A stretch of 17,632 nt of DNA, taken from the NCBI GenBank assembly GCA_030615435.1, contig JAUWZH010000019.1, forward strand, positions 1 through 17,632. The letters run 5' to 3'. The notes beneath the pieces were generated by a model. It was given only the letters and a program-made list of their open reading frames with translations. It made no database searches and was not told the origin of the DNA. Made by a program: the position numbers and the translations under genes. Positions 1 to 9,083 of the stretch are shown in pieces (position 1 is the first letter of the stretch; every line of letters starts with the position of its first letter). Origin of the DNA: Candidatus Brocadiaceae bacterium. Lineage in GTDB: Bacteria; Planctomycetota; Brocadiia; SM23-32.

Positions 1-583
1 GGCGTGGGCGGAGGAGCGGCTGGGCCATTTCCCGGAGGCCTGCGAGGCGTTGGCGGAGGCTGAAACCGGCGCCGGAGAGCCCGGCTTCCTGGGGGTGCTG
101 GCGGCGTTCTACCGGGCGGCCCGCGCCTGGGAAAAAGACGGGCGCCTGCCTCGGGAAAGCCACTGGCAATGGAAAGAGCTGCGCGGCGAGCCGGCCGAGC
201 TCGCTCGTGTCCTCACTGCCCTCGAGGCCGGGAAGGCCGCGGCCGTAAACGAGGCGCTGGGACGCTACCTGGCCGAGCACCCCGACTCGGCCCGGGGGCA
301 CTTCCTGCTCGGCATGTGGCGGGCACACAGCGGGAGCCCGCCCGACGAGGCCGTCGCCGCCTTCCGACGCGCGGTGGAGCTGGACCCCGGATACCTGCCC
401 GCGGCCCGGGCGGCCGCGCGGCTCACCGCCGCGCAGTCCCGCCAGGCGCTTGAGGGATTCCTGAGCCATTATCAGCGCCTCGCATATGATGAAGAAAAAA
501 CAAGAGCGCTCCGAGAATACTGCGAGCAACTACAGGAGGAGCACCGGAGGGCGGGGCGGAACACGCCCAATAGCCTTCAGTAG
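1..583 (+). CDS. TPR-repeat protein, 3' part only
   Basis: The reading frame is open from base 2, so the true start lies before the window; a TTG at 50 is only the first in-frame start-like codon. The visible ~193 residues are Ala/Arg/Glu-rich and helical. They contain at least one good tetratricopeptide repeat: 'GHFLLGMWRAHSG' and 'AFRRAVELDPGYLPAARAA' show the typical TPR spacing of small, large and Pro residues, and a weaker preceding unit ends 'YLAEHPDS'. TPRs are protein-protein interaction scaffolds; the partner cannot be told from this piece. No signal peptide or membrane segment is visible in this part. The last 7 bases overlap the end of the convergent Sm-like gene. Fairly sure of the TPR call, unable to say more about function. 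Confidence 0.75.
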   Translation, partial: AWAEERLGHFPEACEALAEAETGAGEPGFLGVLAAFYRAARAWEKDGRLPRESHWQWKELRGEPAELARVLTALEAGKAAAVNEALGRYLAEHPDSARGHFLLGMWRAHSGSPPDEAVAAFRRAVELDPGYLPAARAAARLTAAQSRQALEGFLSHYQRLAYDEEKTRALREYCEQLQEEHRRAGRNTPNSLQ

Positions 584-867
584 CGCACAATGTCGGACAG
601 GAGGGAGACGCTGACGATCTCTCGCGCCAGCACGCGAACCGAGCGCCGGTTGACCCGGATGCCGTGCTTGAGGGTCTGGATGAGGTAGCGGTCCGACGAG
701 CTGGCGGACTCCCGGAGGTCGTGGACGTCCACGTCGCTCAGAAGCAGGCTGCCGGAATCTATTCGTTCGAGGGTGCCGATGTAGACGAACGGGCCTTTCG
801 TGTCGAGCACGATCTGCTGGCCGACGAGGCTCTGGAGTTCCGGCGCAAACGTGTTCTCTGAGCCCAC
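577..867 (-). CDS. Small Sm/LSm-like protein (96 aa)
   Basis: The 96-residue protein looks like a single Sm-like beta barrel. 'LVGQQIVLDTKGPFVYIGTL' followed by 'ERIDSGSLLLSDVDVHDL' fits the Sm1 pattern (G..V.L......Y.G.L......LLL.DV..HD), and the tail 'RREIVS'-type strand ('LAREIVSVSLLSD') fits a shortened Sm2. Sm-like proteins usually form rings that bind RNA (Hfq is the best-known bacterial one), but this is not a recognisable Hfq and its ligand is unknown. The start is a GTG; an AGGAGG lies upstream at a rather long spacing of about 11 bases. It is transcribed divergently from the kinase gene and its 3' end overlaps the TPR gene tail by 7 bases. The fold is an inference from pattern; RNA binding is not shown. 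Confidence 0.65.
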   Translation of the reverse strand: MGSENTFAPELQSLVGQQIVLDTKGPFVYIGTLERIDSGSLLLSDVDVHDLRESASSSDRYLIQTLKHGIRVNRRSVRVLAREIVSVSLLSDIVRY

Positions 868-998
868 TGTGACATCCGCCTCCTGGAGGAGAACCCGACG
901 GCGCGGACGATCTCGCGCCGGGCCAATTCAAGCAGCACCTCGCCGTGCTGTCAAGCACAAGGACGCGCCCTGCGACAACCGCTCGGAGGGAAATAAGG

Positions 999-1892
999 AT
1001 GCTCTGGCCCAAACGCGGCCACAGAAGGAGCCGGGAGCGCTTCGGGGACTATCACGTCACACGACTCGTGCACAGCGGCGAGAAATCCTTTGTGTTCGAG
1101 GCGGCCAAAGTGACGCCCGAGGAACCGGTTGCCATCAAGCTCTACACCTGGAGCTACGACCGTGCGGCAGCAGAACTGGAGGGCAAGTACGGCCTCCAGT
1201 CGGAGGCGGAGGTGGGGATGGAGCTGAACCCGCTGCGGGCGCAGGATGCCGATGACTGCCCGATCGTGGCCACCCTTGGCAAAGGCAGGGAGTACGGAAA
1301 ACGGCGCGGCACCCGATACATCGTGCAGGAGTTCGTCCGGGGGGTCGGCCTCGGCCACCTGATTGCCTGCCGCGACCCCTCCCTGAAGGATCGCACGCAG
1401 AGATTGGCCATCCGGATGTGCCGCGCCCTGCAGGCGGTGCACAGGAAAGGCTACGTGTTCCGGGACTTCTGTTCCGACAACCTCATAGTGCAAAAGGGAG
1501 GCGTGCTGAGGTTGATTGACCTGGGTTTCGTCGCCCCGCCGGGGATCGCCTTCGAGGAACGCAGCGGCACTCCGAGCTACATGTCGCCGGAGCAAATCCA
1601 GGGGAAACCACTGGGGTTCGAGACGGACATATACTCGCTCGGCGTGGTGGTCTACGAGCTGCTCACGGGCGAGTTGCCGTATGTCTCCCGGATCGCGGGG
1701 TCAGATGAGCAGAGCGTCCGGCGGCGGGGGAGAGATGTGATGCAGATGCACCTCAGAGAGCCTGTCCCGCAGTTGCCGCAGGAGCTGCACAGTGGGGCCG
1801 CGGCTCTGTGCGAAGCGCTGCCTCGCTGCCTGGCAAAGGACCCCGAGGAGCGCTTCCGCAGCGTCGAGGAGCTCATGGCGGCGCTGAGGTGA
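999..1892 (+). CDS. Ser/Thr protein kinase with variant catalytic motifs
   Basis: A 297-residue Hanks-type kinase domain with no C-terminal sensor or membrane segment, so probably cytoplasmic. Seen in order: a degenerate Gly-rich loop (about 24-35, 'VHSGEKSFVFEA'), the ATP-anchoring Lys47 in 'VAIK', a catalytic loop reading FRD with D156 and N161 ('VFRDFCSDNLIV'), the metal-binding D174 in 'IDLGF' (DLG rather than DFG), the activation segment end 'GTPSYMSPEQ' (SPE for APE), 'TDIYSLGVVVYELLTGELPY', and a final 'CLAKDPEERF' helix. All residues needed for phosphotransfer are present, so it is probably active although HRD is FRD. I chose the ATG at 999 because GGAGGG (985-990) sits 8 bases before it; the frame extends to a GTG at 945 without a good ribosome site. 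The substrate is unknown. It converges on the giant secreted-protein gene, 27 bases away. Confidence 0.88.
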   Translation: MLWPKRGHRRSRERFGDYHVTRLVHSGEKSFVFEAAKVTPEEPVAIKLYTWSYDRAAAELEGKYGLQSEAEVGMELNPLRAQDADDCPIVATLGKGREYGKRRGTRYIVQEFVRGVGLGHLIACRDPSLKDRTQRLAIRMCRALQAVHRKGYVFRDFCSDNLIVQKGGVLRLIDLGFVAPPGIAFEERSGTPSYMSPEQIQGKPLGFETDIYSLGVVVYELLTGELPYVSRIAGSDEQSVRRRGRDVMQMHLREPVPQLPQELHSGAAALCEALPRCLAKDPEERFRSVEELMAALR

Positions 1893-1919
1893 GGGGTTGC
1901 CAAGGGAAGGGCTGAGCGA

Positions 1920-4900
1920 CTACTGTCCGCCGACTGCTTCGGCCTGCGGTTCCGGCTCAGTGGCAAGCTTGACGAAGTACGGGAATCGAACGGTCGGGCT
2001 CCAGTTTCCCACCGAGTCGCAGGCCCGAACGCCCAGGAAGTGCATGCCCGGCTCCTCGACCGCAAAGCTCCCTGCTGCCTCCTTCACGTTTACCCTGGCA
2101 TCGGGCTCGGCGGTCGGGTCCCTGCCGAACAGAACACCATAGCCCGTTATCCCCGTAATGTCCCTGGAAGGCCAGGTGAACCGCGCCTGGGGCTGACCGT
2201 AGCCGGAGATCATGAAACGGTCCACAATCCAGTACGCTGCGGCCTTGCTGTGGCGGGAGGGGTCGGCAAAGACTATCTGGGAGACCTCAAGCGCCCCCGC
2301 ATCCGACAGGGCATTCTCAATCAGTTCCAGCAGGTCCACCGAGCAGCGGTGCCATTCCCCGTCGGCCTGCAGCCCTTCCAGCTTGCCGAGGACCTTATGT
2401 CTCGTTTTCCGACTTGTCATTTGAAGCTCATACCATGTCCCCTTGACGCGGAGCTGGAGGTTGATCCGGGTCTCGGCGGGGATAAGGTACTCAAACGACA
2501 GGAGCGGATACTTGCGCAGGTCATAGGAGCCTTCGAAAGCGAGCGCGCTCAGGTGGCTTCTGGAGCGCCGGGCAGACAATTTGAGGCAGTGGCCGTCGGT
2601 GGGCCCGCCGCGCGCGATTCTTTGCAGGCCGTCGGTGGGCCGGCCGCGCGCGATTCTTTGCACCCTTGCCCCCCAGTGGTCGTTGCGGAAGTTGCGCCAC
2701 GGCAGCTTCTCATCCTCAAAGTCGTCCCAGCGCAGGACCGGTTGCGTTTCGCACTGCACCACGGGCACGGTGGGGGGCGCGTGATCCTTCGAGTAGTCCA
2801 TCACCCACTGCCAGGCGAGTGGCTCGGCAGGGTTTCCCGCGAAGTCCGATGCCTGCACCTTGACCTCGATCGTCTTCCCGTCCGGCACGCTGGTCTCATC
2901 CGCAGGCGCTCCCTCGACCCAGTCCCACGTGAACCGCCCGGAACTCAGATCGTACGTGGTGCCCGGATCCCCGGGGCCGTAACTCCGGCCGCCAACCTCC
3001 ATTTTCAAGCTCTTGGGGTCCACGGCGGAAACGTCTTCCCGGGCTACGAATGAGATCTCAGAGGATGCCGACCTGGCGCCGGCGGACGGGCCGGGCTCCG
3101 CCACCTGAGGCCCGGCAGAGTCCACGAGGAACCGATAGTGCGCCGTCGGCCCCCAGTTGCCCGCCCGATCGCAAGCCTTCACGTGCAGATAGGCATCGGG
3201 AGCGGGCAGGTCCTCCAGCGGCGCGCCGGACTCCGTGGTGTCCACCCTGTCGTCCGGTTCACCCTCGGGTTCCCCTGACCACAGGTAACTGTAACCCCTG
3301 ATGCCGCCCGCATCGTACGCCCGCAACGTGAGGGACTTCTGGACGGCCGGCGACAGAAGGGGCACCCGCCGGAAATTGTCCACGTGATAGCTCGCGCCAG
3401 GGGCGCACGCGCGGTGCTCGTAGTTGGCCAGCCCCAGCCACTGCTGCTCGAAAACACGGGGGGCGTAGGGCAGTCCCCGGAGCAGCTTGAGCAGGTTGAT
3501 CTCTGTGTGATGCCACTCGTTGTCGGCTTGAATCCCCTCCAGAGCCCCCAGGCAACGGCCGTGGCCGCTTCTCTCCGTAAATTTGACGGTGCACTCGCCG
3601 TGGGGATTGGCGACGGCGAAGTCCACCCGCACGGCGTCGTGTATCTTGTAGTCGAAATCTACGATGGGGACGCGGCCTGCGCTGAAAGCCCCCCCGATCG
3701 CCTTGACCCTGAAGGCCCCCCCCCGGCGGGGGTTCTGCAACATCAGGCTCCAGCGGCCGGATGCCGCCGTCGTGTCGTCCCGCAGCACGAGAGCCTTCGA
3801 ACTCTCCCAGCTCCCGACCGTTTCCTCGAAGTCGTTCGGCGCCGGCACGCCGAGCACCTCCACCTTGCCGGGGGCCGTTACGTCGTCCTTGAGAGAGCTC
3901 ACGTAATGCGCCCGAAACGCCCCGTGGGTGCCGTCGAGATTGCCGTAGGAAAGCTCCACGAGGCAGGTTTCGCCGTCGCCGATATCCAGTCCCGCGCGTG
4001 CCAGGTCAATGAGCAGCGCGCCGCCATGCCAGTCCACCATGAACAGGCCCGGGTAAGGATCCACGTCCTTTCCGTTGACCCGGAGCTTAAGCTGGGGGAC
4101 ATCCAAATGCAGCGCCGCATCCTGCTGGAACTCGAGCCGGATCGGCCAATATCCCCACCTCTTCCCGTCGGGCGGCGAGACCGCGGTGAACTCCATCCTC
4201 CGCGGCGCGACCCGGAACGGCAGATGGGCGGTGCCGGTGAGCCGGCCGTCCTTGAGCCTGGCCCGCACGTGACAGTACCACAGCCCCGATGCAAGGTCCT
4301 GTTTCGTCAGGGGGGCCGGCTGACCCGGAATGGTATCCGGGCTCCTGTCCACTGTCACCAGCGTTTCTGCGACCTCACCATTCACCGCCTTGATCTCCGC
4401 GGGGAAGGACTCAACCCCTGCGGAGCAGACCTCAAAGTTGTCCAGCCAGTACGACGCGCCGGTCGGGTTGCCGCCGATCCCCGCCGCCAGCAAACCGGGG
4501 TGCAGGTTGCCGAAGACGATTCTCTCAATCAAAGCATGGCCCTTCGTGGACCCCGGATGCAGCGTGCGATAGGCGGCGCCGAGGGCGAACTCGGCGCTGT
4601 GCCACGCGCCGTCGGCCTGCACCTCGACCTCGCCGAGGCGCCGCAGGATGGCGTCCGAACCCTCGGGGCCCGTGAGCCACACGAAGTACCTCTTCCCGGC
4701 GACGTCCACGTACAGGTTGATCTTCGCCTCCGGCGGGATACGGTAGTCGAAACGAATCACCGGCATCCTCAGTGCGTCGAGGCCCATCTCGCCGACGGGC
4801 GCCGCAACGGCGAAGGTCCCTCCGGCGCCCGCGTTGGTCACTCTCAGGCAATGGCCGCCCGCCCTTCCGCGCTCCACGACGGTGGGCTCTCCGCCATGCC

Positions 4901-7844
4901 TCTCGTCGAACCTCTCCCAGCCGCCGACGCCTCCCTCGAAGTCTTCCCGCAGCCCGGGATGGGTAGGCGAGAATACCGGGGGCGCCGGCCCGGCAAGCAC
5001 CTGCCTCCGTTCAGGCGGCGCGGCGACCAGGCGGCCGGGCACCCGTTTTCGCTCGTAAGAAACCTTCACCCTCGCCACCACGATCCAGGCGTCGTAGGTC
5101 CACACTGCCGGACTGAAGGTCTCTATCGGCTCGGGGTCGTGGTATTCGTAGGCCTTGTGATTGTCCACGTAGAAGCTGAGCGTATGGCCCCGTTTCCGTG
5201 CCTTCACGTAGTACCAGGCCCCGTGGATTTCACGACCGCCCTTGATCCAGGGAACAGGAATGACGCGCCCACTCTCCCCCGGCCGGCGCACGCTGGGCAG
5301 AAGCCGCTCGCCGCAGTAAGCAACCTGCTCGCCCTGTTTCAGGAGGTATGTCGCCCTCTCGCTCCAGTACGGGTCCCATCCCGCCAGCACGAAACTGTAG
5401 CCGCTTGAAAGGTCGTAGGGCTCTCCGAAAAGCGCCAGGTTGAAATCCCCGATGCGCGGGTACCCCTCGGGGGACTGCTTCATGCCCATGAACGCCTCCA
5501 GCGTCACGTCCCCTTCATACCGAAACTTGTTGAACAGGATGCCTGCCGAGGAGGTGACGGCGGCCATGTGAGACCATCGAGGGTCGCACGTGAAGCGAGT
5601 GGTGACGTCCCACCTCCCGACGCCATACCAGTCGGCCGGGGCGCGCTCGAAGTAGTAGTCCTGCACCTGGCAGCGATGGACCTTCAGCTCGGGCAGGTCG
5701 GCAGCGCTCACGCCGCTGACCGCCGCCCGGGTCTCGCGAAGCGGCTGGGGGTCGCGGAAGCTCAGGAGCTCCTCCCCCCCGGCGGTGACCCATATGTAAG
5801 GGCCGTCCCTGTGCAGCACGACCTTCCCGTCCGGCACTGTCGCGGGGTCTACGTTCACAGAGGCGACCTCTTGCCCCAGTCGCAGCAGGACGAGCCGGCA
5901 GTGCTGCTGCCCTTCTTCGCCCGCCGCCGTCTTCTGCTGCAGGGCGTATCCGCCCTCATCCGAGATGGCCCTGGCAGCGTGGATGAACAGGATGTTCTCG
6001 CGCAGCGGTATTTCGATGTCCGAACGCCCGTAGAAGTCGCCCACGTGCCAGAACGCGTCCTCGCGGCCTTCTACCGGCCACCACGCGCCCTGCGCACTGG
6101 ACCAGTGTTTCATGTAAGGGTTTTCCCTGAAGACCTCTTCCGCCGGGAGCCTCTCCTCGTCTTCCTCCCTCTCGAAACAGACGGCAAGACGCCGAAACTC
6201 CGCGCCCTTCGCACGCGAGCCGAAGACCGCCGGAGCGCCGACCGCGGAGGCCGTGCGCGCTGCGCGCAACTGGAGCTTCCCGTCCACGCTCACGTTGATC
6301 TCGCCCTCCCGGGTGAAATCGGCACACAGTTCGACCATCTCCCCCTCGGGAAGCGGGACGTCCTCGCAGGCGGCCAGTTGCCGGACGCCGGCTTCGCCCT
6401 GTTCGAGGATCTCGAGGGACAGGCCGTCTCCCGCCCGGCCCAGCGTCACGCGCCAGTGCCGCCCACCTGGACCGTCGAGGCCCGCCAGGAAGCCGATCTT
6501 CTCCTTCTTGCGCGGCACCGGCACCTGCGCGCGCAAACAGGGCGCGGGCCAACTCGCCGATCCGAGCAAGAGGCTCCCCGTGCGGCTCCGCAACACCGGG
6601 GCGAACATCGGCGGCCAGCCGGGTTCTTCAACCCTCTTGAGGCCCCAGGAGCCGCGCGCCGGCACCGAATGCTTCCCGATCCACGTTTCGTTCGTGTAGT
6701 CAATGCGGTTGATCGTCCGCACAAGCACGTCGTCGAAGTATGCCTGATGCTCCTCGTCGCCTCCTTCGACGTAGAGGCCCACCCCGCCCCCGACGGACTC
6801 GTCGCTGCTGAGGTCCATGATCACGGCGCCGTCCAGGATGGCCTGGATGCGCGCGCCGCAGGTGCGAACCCCGATGTTGAACCACTGATCAACCTGACCG
6901 TTGACCCAGGCCTTTCGAAGCAACGTGCGCTGCCCCCCCTTGATGCGCAGCAGCTCCACCGGGGTGGCTTCGAGGACCGGCGCCGCATTCTCCCAGCGCA
7001 GGAGGAAAAAATCCTCCGAGTCCGCCACGTTGAAGGCCAGCCCCACGGCCTTCGCCCCCCTGTTGCGCACCGAAACGCTGGCTCGGTAGTCGTCCCAGAA
7101 CCAGTGGCCCGCCCACAAGAACCCCCAGTCCGGGGAGAAGGCGCTTGCCGAGAACGGGTTGGGACTCTGCTCCTTTTGCGGACGCCGCTTCTCCGGGAGC
7201 CGCTCGACGTCCACCGTTTCCACGTTCTCGCGGACGGAGTGGATCTTCCACTCCCCGCGTTCGAGGCGCCAGACCTTGGAGTTGCCGAGGTCCAGCTCCC
7301 CCTCCTGCCGCATGAAGTTCTCGGCGAAGCTGAGCCGCTCGAGCGGCTGCACAACGGGAGGCATCGCCGGAGAGCTGCTCCTGGCGTCCACCGCCACCAG
7401 CCCGGGGCCGTGCGAGTAATCCTGCACCTCGCCCACGACCCGGCCATTCAGGGCCACGCTCAGCAGCCAGAGGTGTCGCTTGATGCGCACCTCCACCGGT
7501 TCGGAGGCCGGCAGCACCTCCTGGTCGCCGCGCGCAAGCACTTCCTTCTTTCCCTCTGATACGCTGCTGAGGCTCCACTCTGCGCCGTCTGCCTCCAGCC
7601 GGTAGCCATTGCCCTCCCTGTCCGCCTCGAACAGCACGGAAAAGCCCGTCTGTCTCTCCTGTCCCTCCGGCGGCGCCAGGAAAAGCCGGATCGTATAGGT
7701 CGGAACCAGGTTCTCGGCAATGGGAACGTAAAGGCGGCCGTCGAGCTCAAACGGGGTCACGTCGGCGCCCGCCGCGCCCGCCGAACAGAACGCTAGAAGC
7801 GAAAGGCACACCACGCGAGCCACGGTGGGCAATCTGCTCAGCAT
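1920..7844 (-). CDS. Giant secreted multi-module surface protein (~1974 aa)
   Basis: Begins with a clear Sec signal peptide: 'MLSRLPTVAR' then a hydrophobic core 'VVCLSLLAFCSAGAA' with likely cleavage after an Ala near 25-27. The frame extends 11 codons further to a TTG at 7877, but the ATG at 7844 gives the better signal peptide; neither has a clear ribosome site. Residues ~28-950 look like successive ConA/LamG-type jelly rolls, each closing on patterns such as 'AYFDDVLVRTI'. Three related carbohydrate-binding-like modules follow at about 963-1140, 1335-1493 and 1705-1880, each opening 'DFE' and closing near 'YW.DNF'. Ig-like modules with 'ACDRAGNWGPT', 'SDFAGNPAEP' and 'ACDSVGNWSPT' separate and follow them. 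No catalytic domain or cell-wall/PEP-CTERM anchor was seen. A role in glycan binding at the cell surface is an inference from module type. Confidence 0.8.
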   Translation of the reverse strand: MLSRLPTVARVVCLSLLAFCSAGAAGADVTPFELDGRLYVPIAENLVPTYTIRLFLAPPEGQERQTGFSVLFEADREGNGYRLEADGAEWSLSSVSEGKKEVLARGDQEVLPASEPVEVRIKRHLWLLSVALNGRVVGEVQDYSHGPGLVAVDARSSSPAMPPVVQPLERLSFAENFMRQEGELDLGNSKVWRLERGEWKIHSVRENVETVDVERLPEKRRPQKEQSPNPFSASAFSPDWGFLWAGHWFWDDYRASVSVRNRGAKAVGLAFNVADSEDFFLLRWENAAPVLEATPVELLRIKGGQRTLLRKAWVNGQVDQWFNIGVRTCGARIQAILDGAVIMDLSSDESVGGGVGLYVEGGDEEHQAYFDDVLVRTINRIDYTNETWIGKHSVPARGSWGLKRVEEPGWPPMFAPVLRSRTGSLLLGSASWPAPCLRAQVPVPRKKEKIGFLAGLDGPGGRHWRVTLGRAGDGLSLEILEQGEAGVRQLAACEDVPLPEGEMVELCADFTREGEINVSVDGKLQLRAARTASAVGAPAVFGSRAKGAEFRRLAVCFEREEDEERLPAEEVFRENPYMKHWSSAQGAWWPVEGREDAFWHVGDFYGRSDIEIPLRENILFIHAARAISDEGGYALQQKTAAGEEGQQHCRLVLLRLGQEVASVNVDPATVPDGKVVLHRDGPYIWVTAGGEELLSFRDPQPLRETRAAVSGVSAADLPELKVHRCQVQDYYFERAPADWYGVGRWDVTTRFTCDPRWSHMAAVTSSAGILFNKFRYEGDVTLEAFMGMKQSPEGYPRIGDFNLALFGEPYDLSSGYSFVLAGWDPYWSERATYLLKQGEQVAYCGERLLPSVRRPGESGRVIPVPWIKGGREIHGAWYYVKARKRGHTLSFYVDNHKAYEYHDPEPIETFSPAVWTYDAWIVVARVKVSYERKRVPGRLVAAPPERRQVLAGPAPPVFSPTHPGLREDFEGGVGGWERFDERHGGEPTVVERGRAGGHCLRVTNAGAGGTFAVAAPVGEMGLDALRMPVIRFDYRIPPEAKINLYVDVAGKRYFVWLTGPEGSDAILRRLGEVEVQADGAWHSAEFALGAAYRTLHPGSTKGHALIERIVFGNLHPGLLAAGIGGNPTGASYWLDNFEVCSAGVESFPAEIKAVNGEVAETLVTVDRSPDTIPGQPAPLTKQDLASGLWYCHVRARLKDGRLTGTAHLPFRVAPRRMEFTAVSPPDGKRWGYWPIRLEFQQDAALHLDVPQLKLRVNGKDVDPYPGLFMVDWHGGALLIDLARAGLDIGDGETCLVELSYGNLDGTHGAFRAHYVSSLKDDVTAPGKVEVLGVPAPNDFEETVGSWESSKALVLRDDTTAASGRWSLMLQNPRRGGAFRVKAIGGAFSAGRVPIVDFDYKIHDAVRVDFAVANPHGECTVKFTERSGHGRCLGALEGIQADNEWHHTEINLLKLLRGLPYAPRVFEQQWLGLANYEHRACAPGASYHVDNFRRVPLLSPAVQKSLTLRAYDAGGIRGYSYLWSGEPEGEPDDRVDTTESGAPLEDLPAPDAYLHVKACDRAGNWGPTAHYRFLVDSAGPQVAEPGPSAGARSASSEISFVAREDVSAVDPKSLKMEVGGRSYGPGDPGTTYDLSSGRFTWDWVEGAPADETSVPDGKTIEVKVQASDFAGNPAEPLAWQWVMDYSKDHAPPTVPVVQCETQPVLRWDDFEDEKLPWRNFRNDHWGARVQRIARGRPTDGLQRIARGGPTDGHCLKLSARRSRSHLSALAFEGSYDLRKYPLLSFEYLIPAETRINLQLRVKGTWYELQMTSRKTRHKVLGKLEGLQADGEWHRCSVDLLELIENALSDAGALEVSQIVFADPSRHSKAAAYWIVDRFMISGYGQPQARFTWPSRDITGITGYGVLFGRDPTAEPDARVNVKEAAGSFAVEEPGMHFLGVRACDSVGNWSPTVRFPYFVKLATEPEPQAEAVGGQ
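2591..2662. repeat. 36-bp tandem duplication inside the giant gene
   Basis: Two adjacent 36-base copies (2591-2626 and 2627-2662) differ at a single base. They add 12 in-frame residues, seen as 'VQRIARGRPTDG' followed by 'LQRIARGGPTDG' near residue 1730, at the start of the third carbohydrate-binding-like module. The low divergence suggests a recent slippage event, or an assembly artefact. Confidence 0.9.
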
Positions 7845-7911
7845 GGAGAGGGCCCCGGGAACGACCAGGACTGCCAAAGGACCAGGACTTCATCCAACTG
7901 CACTACTGATC

Positions 7912-7941
7912 ATTATATGCGTATGGAGAGCAGAGCCACAA
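7912..7941 (-). promoter_or_regulatory. Candidate sigma70-type promoter of the giant gene
   Basis: On the minus strand a perfect TATAAT (7912-7917) lies 18 bases after a weak TTGTGG (7936-7941). This puts transcription start near 7905, about 60 bases before the ATG at 7844. The -10 is convincing in this GC-rich setting; the -35 is poor. Confidence 0.45.
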
Positions 7942-8088
7942 GGCCAGCCGCCTCGCTCAACATCACCCCCCTGAGGCAAGACGGCGGCCTCCTCCCGGAG
8001 GAGACCCCTTACCAGACAGCATCACTCGGTCCTACAGCGTTGCCTACCTCGTCGCAACCCCTTTGTGCGCGCCCTGTTACCTCGTCAT

Positions 8089-9078
8089 TCACACGACGAA
8101 GTTCAGTCCCTGTCCGCAGCTTCTGCAGTGGCTACCCTCGAGCTTTCCCATCCGCGTCTCGTAACCCCACCGCTGAATCAGCACCGCGCCGCAGTGCGGG
8201 CAAACCGAGTCGCTTCCCTCCATGCCGCTGACGTTCCCGAGGTAGACGTAATTCAGCTTCCGGCTCGCTATCCTGTAGGCGAGACTCAGCGTCGCCGTCG
8301 GCGTCGGAGGGAGTTCCATCTTGTAGGCAGGGTGATACCGGGAGAAGTGAACCGGGATGTCGCAGCCAAGCCCGGCGACATAGTCCACCCAGTCGCAAAT
8401 CTCGTCCTCGGAATCATTTAGGCCAGTTATGAGCAGGTTTGTCAGCTCAACGTGGATGCCTCGCTCCAGGGCCGTCTCGATGCTTCTCTGCACGGGAGCG
8501 AGCTCGCCGTGGCAATACTTCCTGTAGAACGCATCGCGCATGCTCTTCAGGTCCACGTTCATGGCATCGGTCAGCGGCGCCAGTTCCTCGAACGGCCCCG
8601 GCATGTAATAGCCGTTGGTCACCAGCACGTTCTTGAGCCCCGCCTCCCGGGCCAGTCGCGACGTATCGAGCACGTACTCGAATCCCACATAGGGCTCGTT
8701 GTAGGTGTAGGCGATCCCGATGGACCCCTCTCTGCCGGCGAGGCGGACCGCTTCTTCGGGGGGGAGGTCCTGCTGCGGGATGTCCGGGCGGAGCAGGTGC
8801 CAGTTCTGGCAGAACTCGCAGCGAAACGTGCAGCCGGCCTGCCCCAGGGACATGATGTAAGTGCCTGGATGGAAATGATATAGGGGCTTTTTCTCGACCG
8901 GATCCATGCCCGTCGCCGCCACCCGCCCGTATGTGGTCGCCAGGAGCGTGCCGCCCTCATTGCGGCGCACGCGGCAGTAGCCCGTCTTGCCGTCCGCAAC
9001 CGTGCATTCGTGTGGACAGAGGTGGCACTGCACCTTCCGGTCTTCGAGCTTCTCATAGTGCCGCGCTTCCGTGGCCAA
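8089..9078 (-). CDS. AmmeMemoRadiSam-type radical SAM enzyme
   Basis: A 329-residue radical SAM protein of the PflA-like group associated with AMMECR1 and MEMO1 homologues. The Fe-S cluster motif is CX3CX2C at C83, C87, C90 ('GCTFRCEFCQNW'). An N-terminal Cys cluster (C18, C21, C25, C35; 'CHLCPHEC') and a C-terminal zinc-ribbon-like set (C293, C296, C318, C321) are both present. 'AYTYNEPYVGFEYVLDT' and 'NVDLKSMRDAFYRKYC' are typical of this family. The start is a TTG preceded by TAGGGG within the tail of rtcB, only 5 bases from the rtcB stop, so translation is probably coupled. The reaction of this subfamily is not settled. No AMMECR1 or MEMO1 gene is in the window, so here it is tied to RNA repair genes instead. 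Confidence 0.88.
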   Translation of the reverse strand: MATEARHYEKLEDRKVQCHLCPHECTVADGKTGYCRVRRNEGGTLLATTYGRVAATGMDPVEKKPLYHFHPGTYIMSLGQAGCTFRCEFCQNWHLLRPDIPQQDLPPEEAVRLAGREGSIGIAYTYNEPYVGFEYVLDTSRLAREAGLKNVLVTNGYYMPGPFEELAPLTDAMNVDLKSMRDAFYRKYCHGELAPVQRSIETALERGIHVELTNLLITGLNDSEDEICDWVDYVAGLGCDIPVHFSRYHPAYKMELPPTPTATLSLAYRIASRKLNYVYLGNVSGMEGSDSVCPHCGAVLIQRWGYETRMGKLEGSHCRSCGQGLNFVV

Positions 9079-9083
9079 TTCCC

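Noticed and set aside
3384..7559. Two very long plus-strand open frames (about 674 and 663 codons) opposite the giant gene
   Set aside because: They are antisense shadows caused by high GC. The minus frame has a signal peptide and repeated modules; the plus frames show low-complexity Arg/Pro/His-rich protein with no domains.
7989..8003. CTCCTCC/GGAGGAG inverted repeat as a terminator for the radical SAM operon
   Set aside because: Almost no loop and no T-run on the minus strand; a real terminator cannot be claimed.
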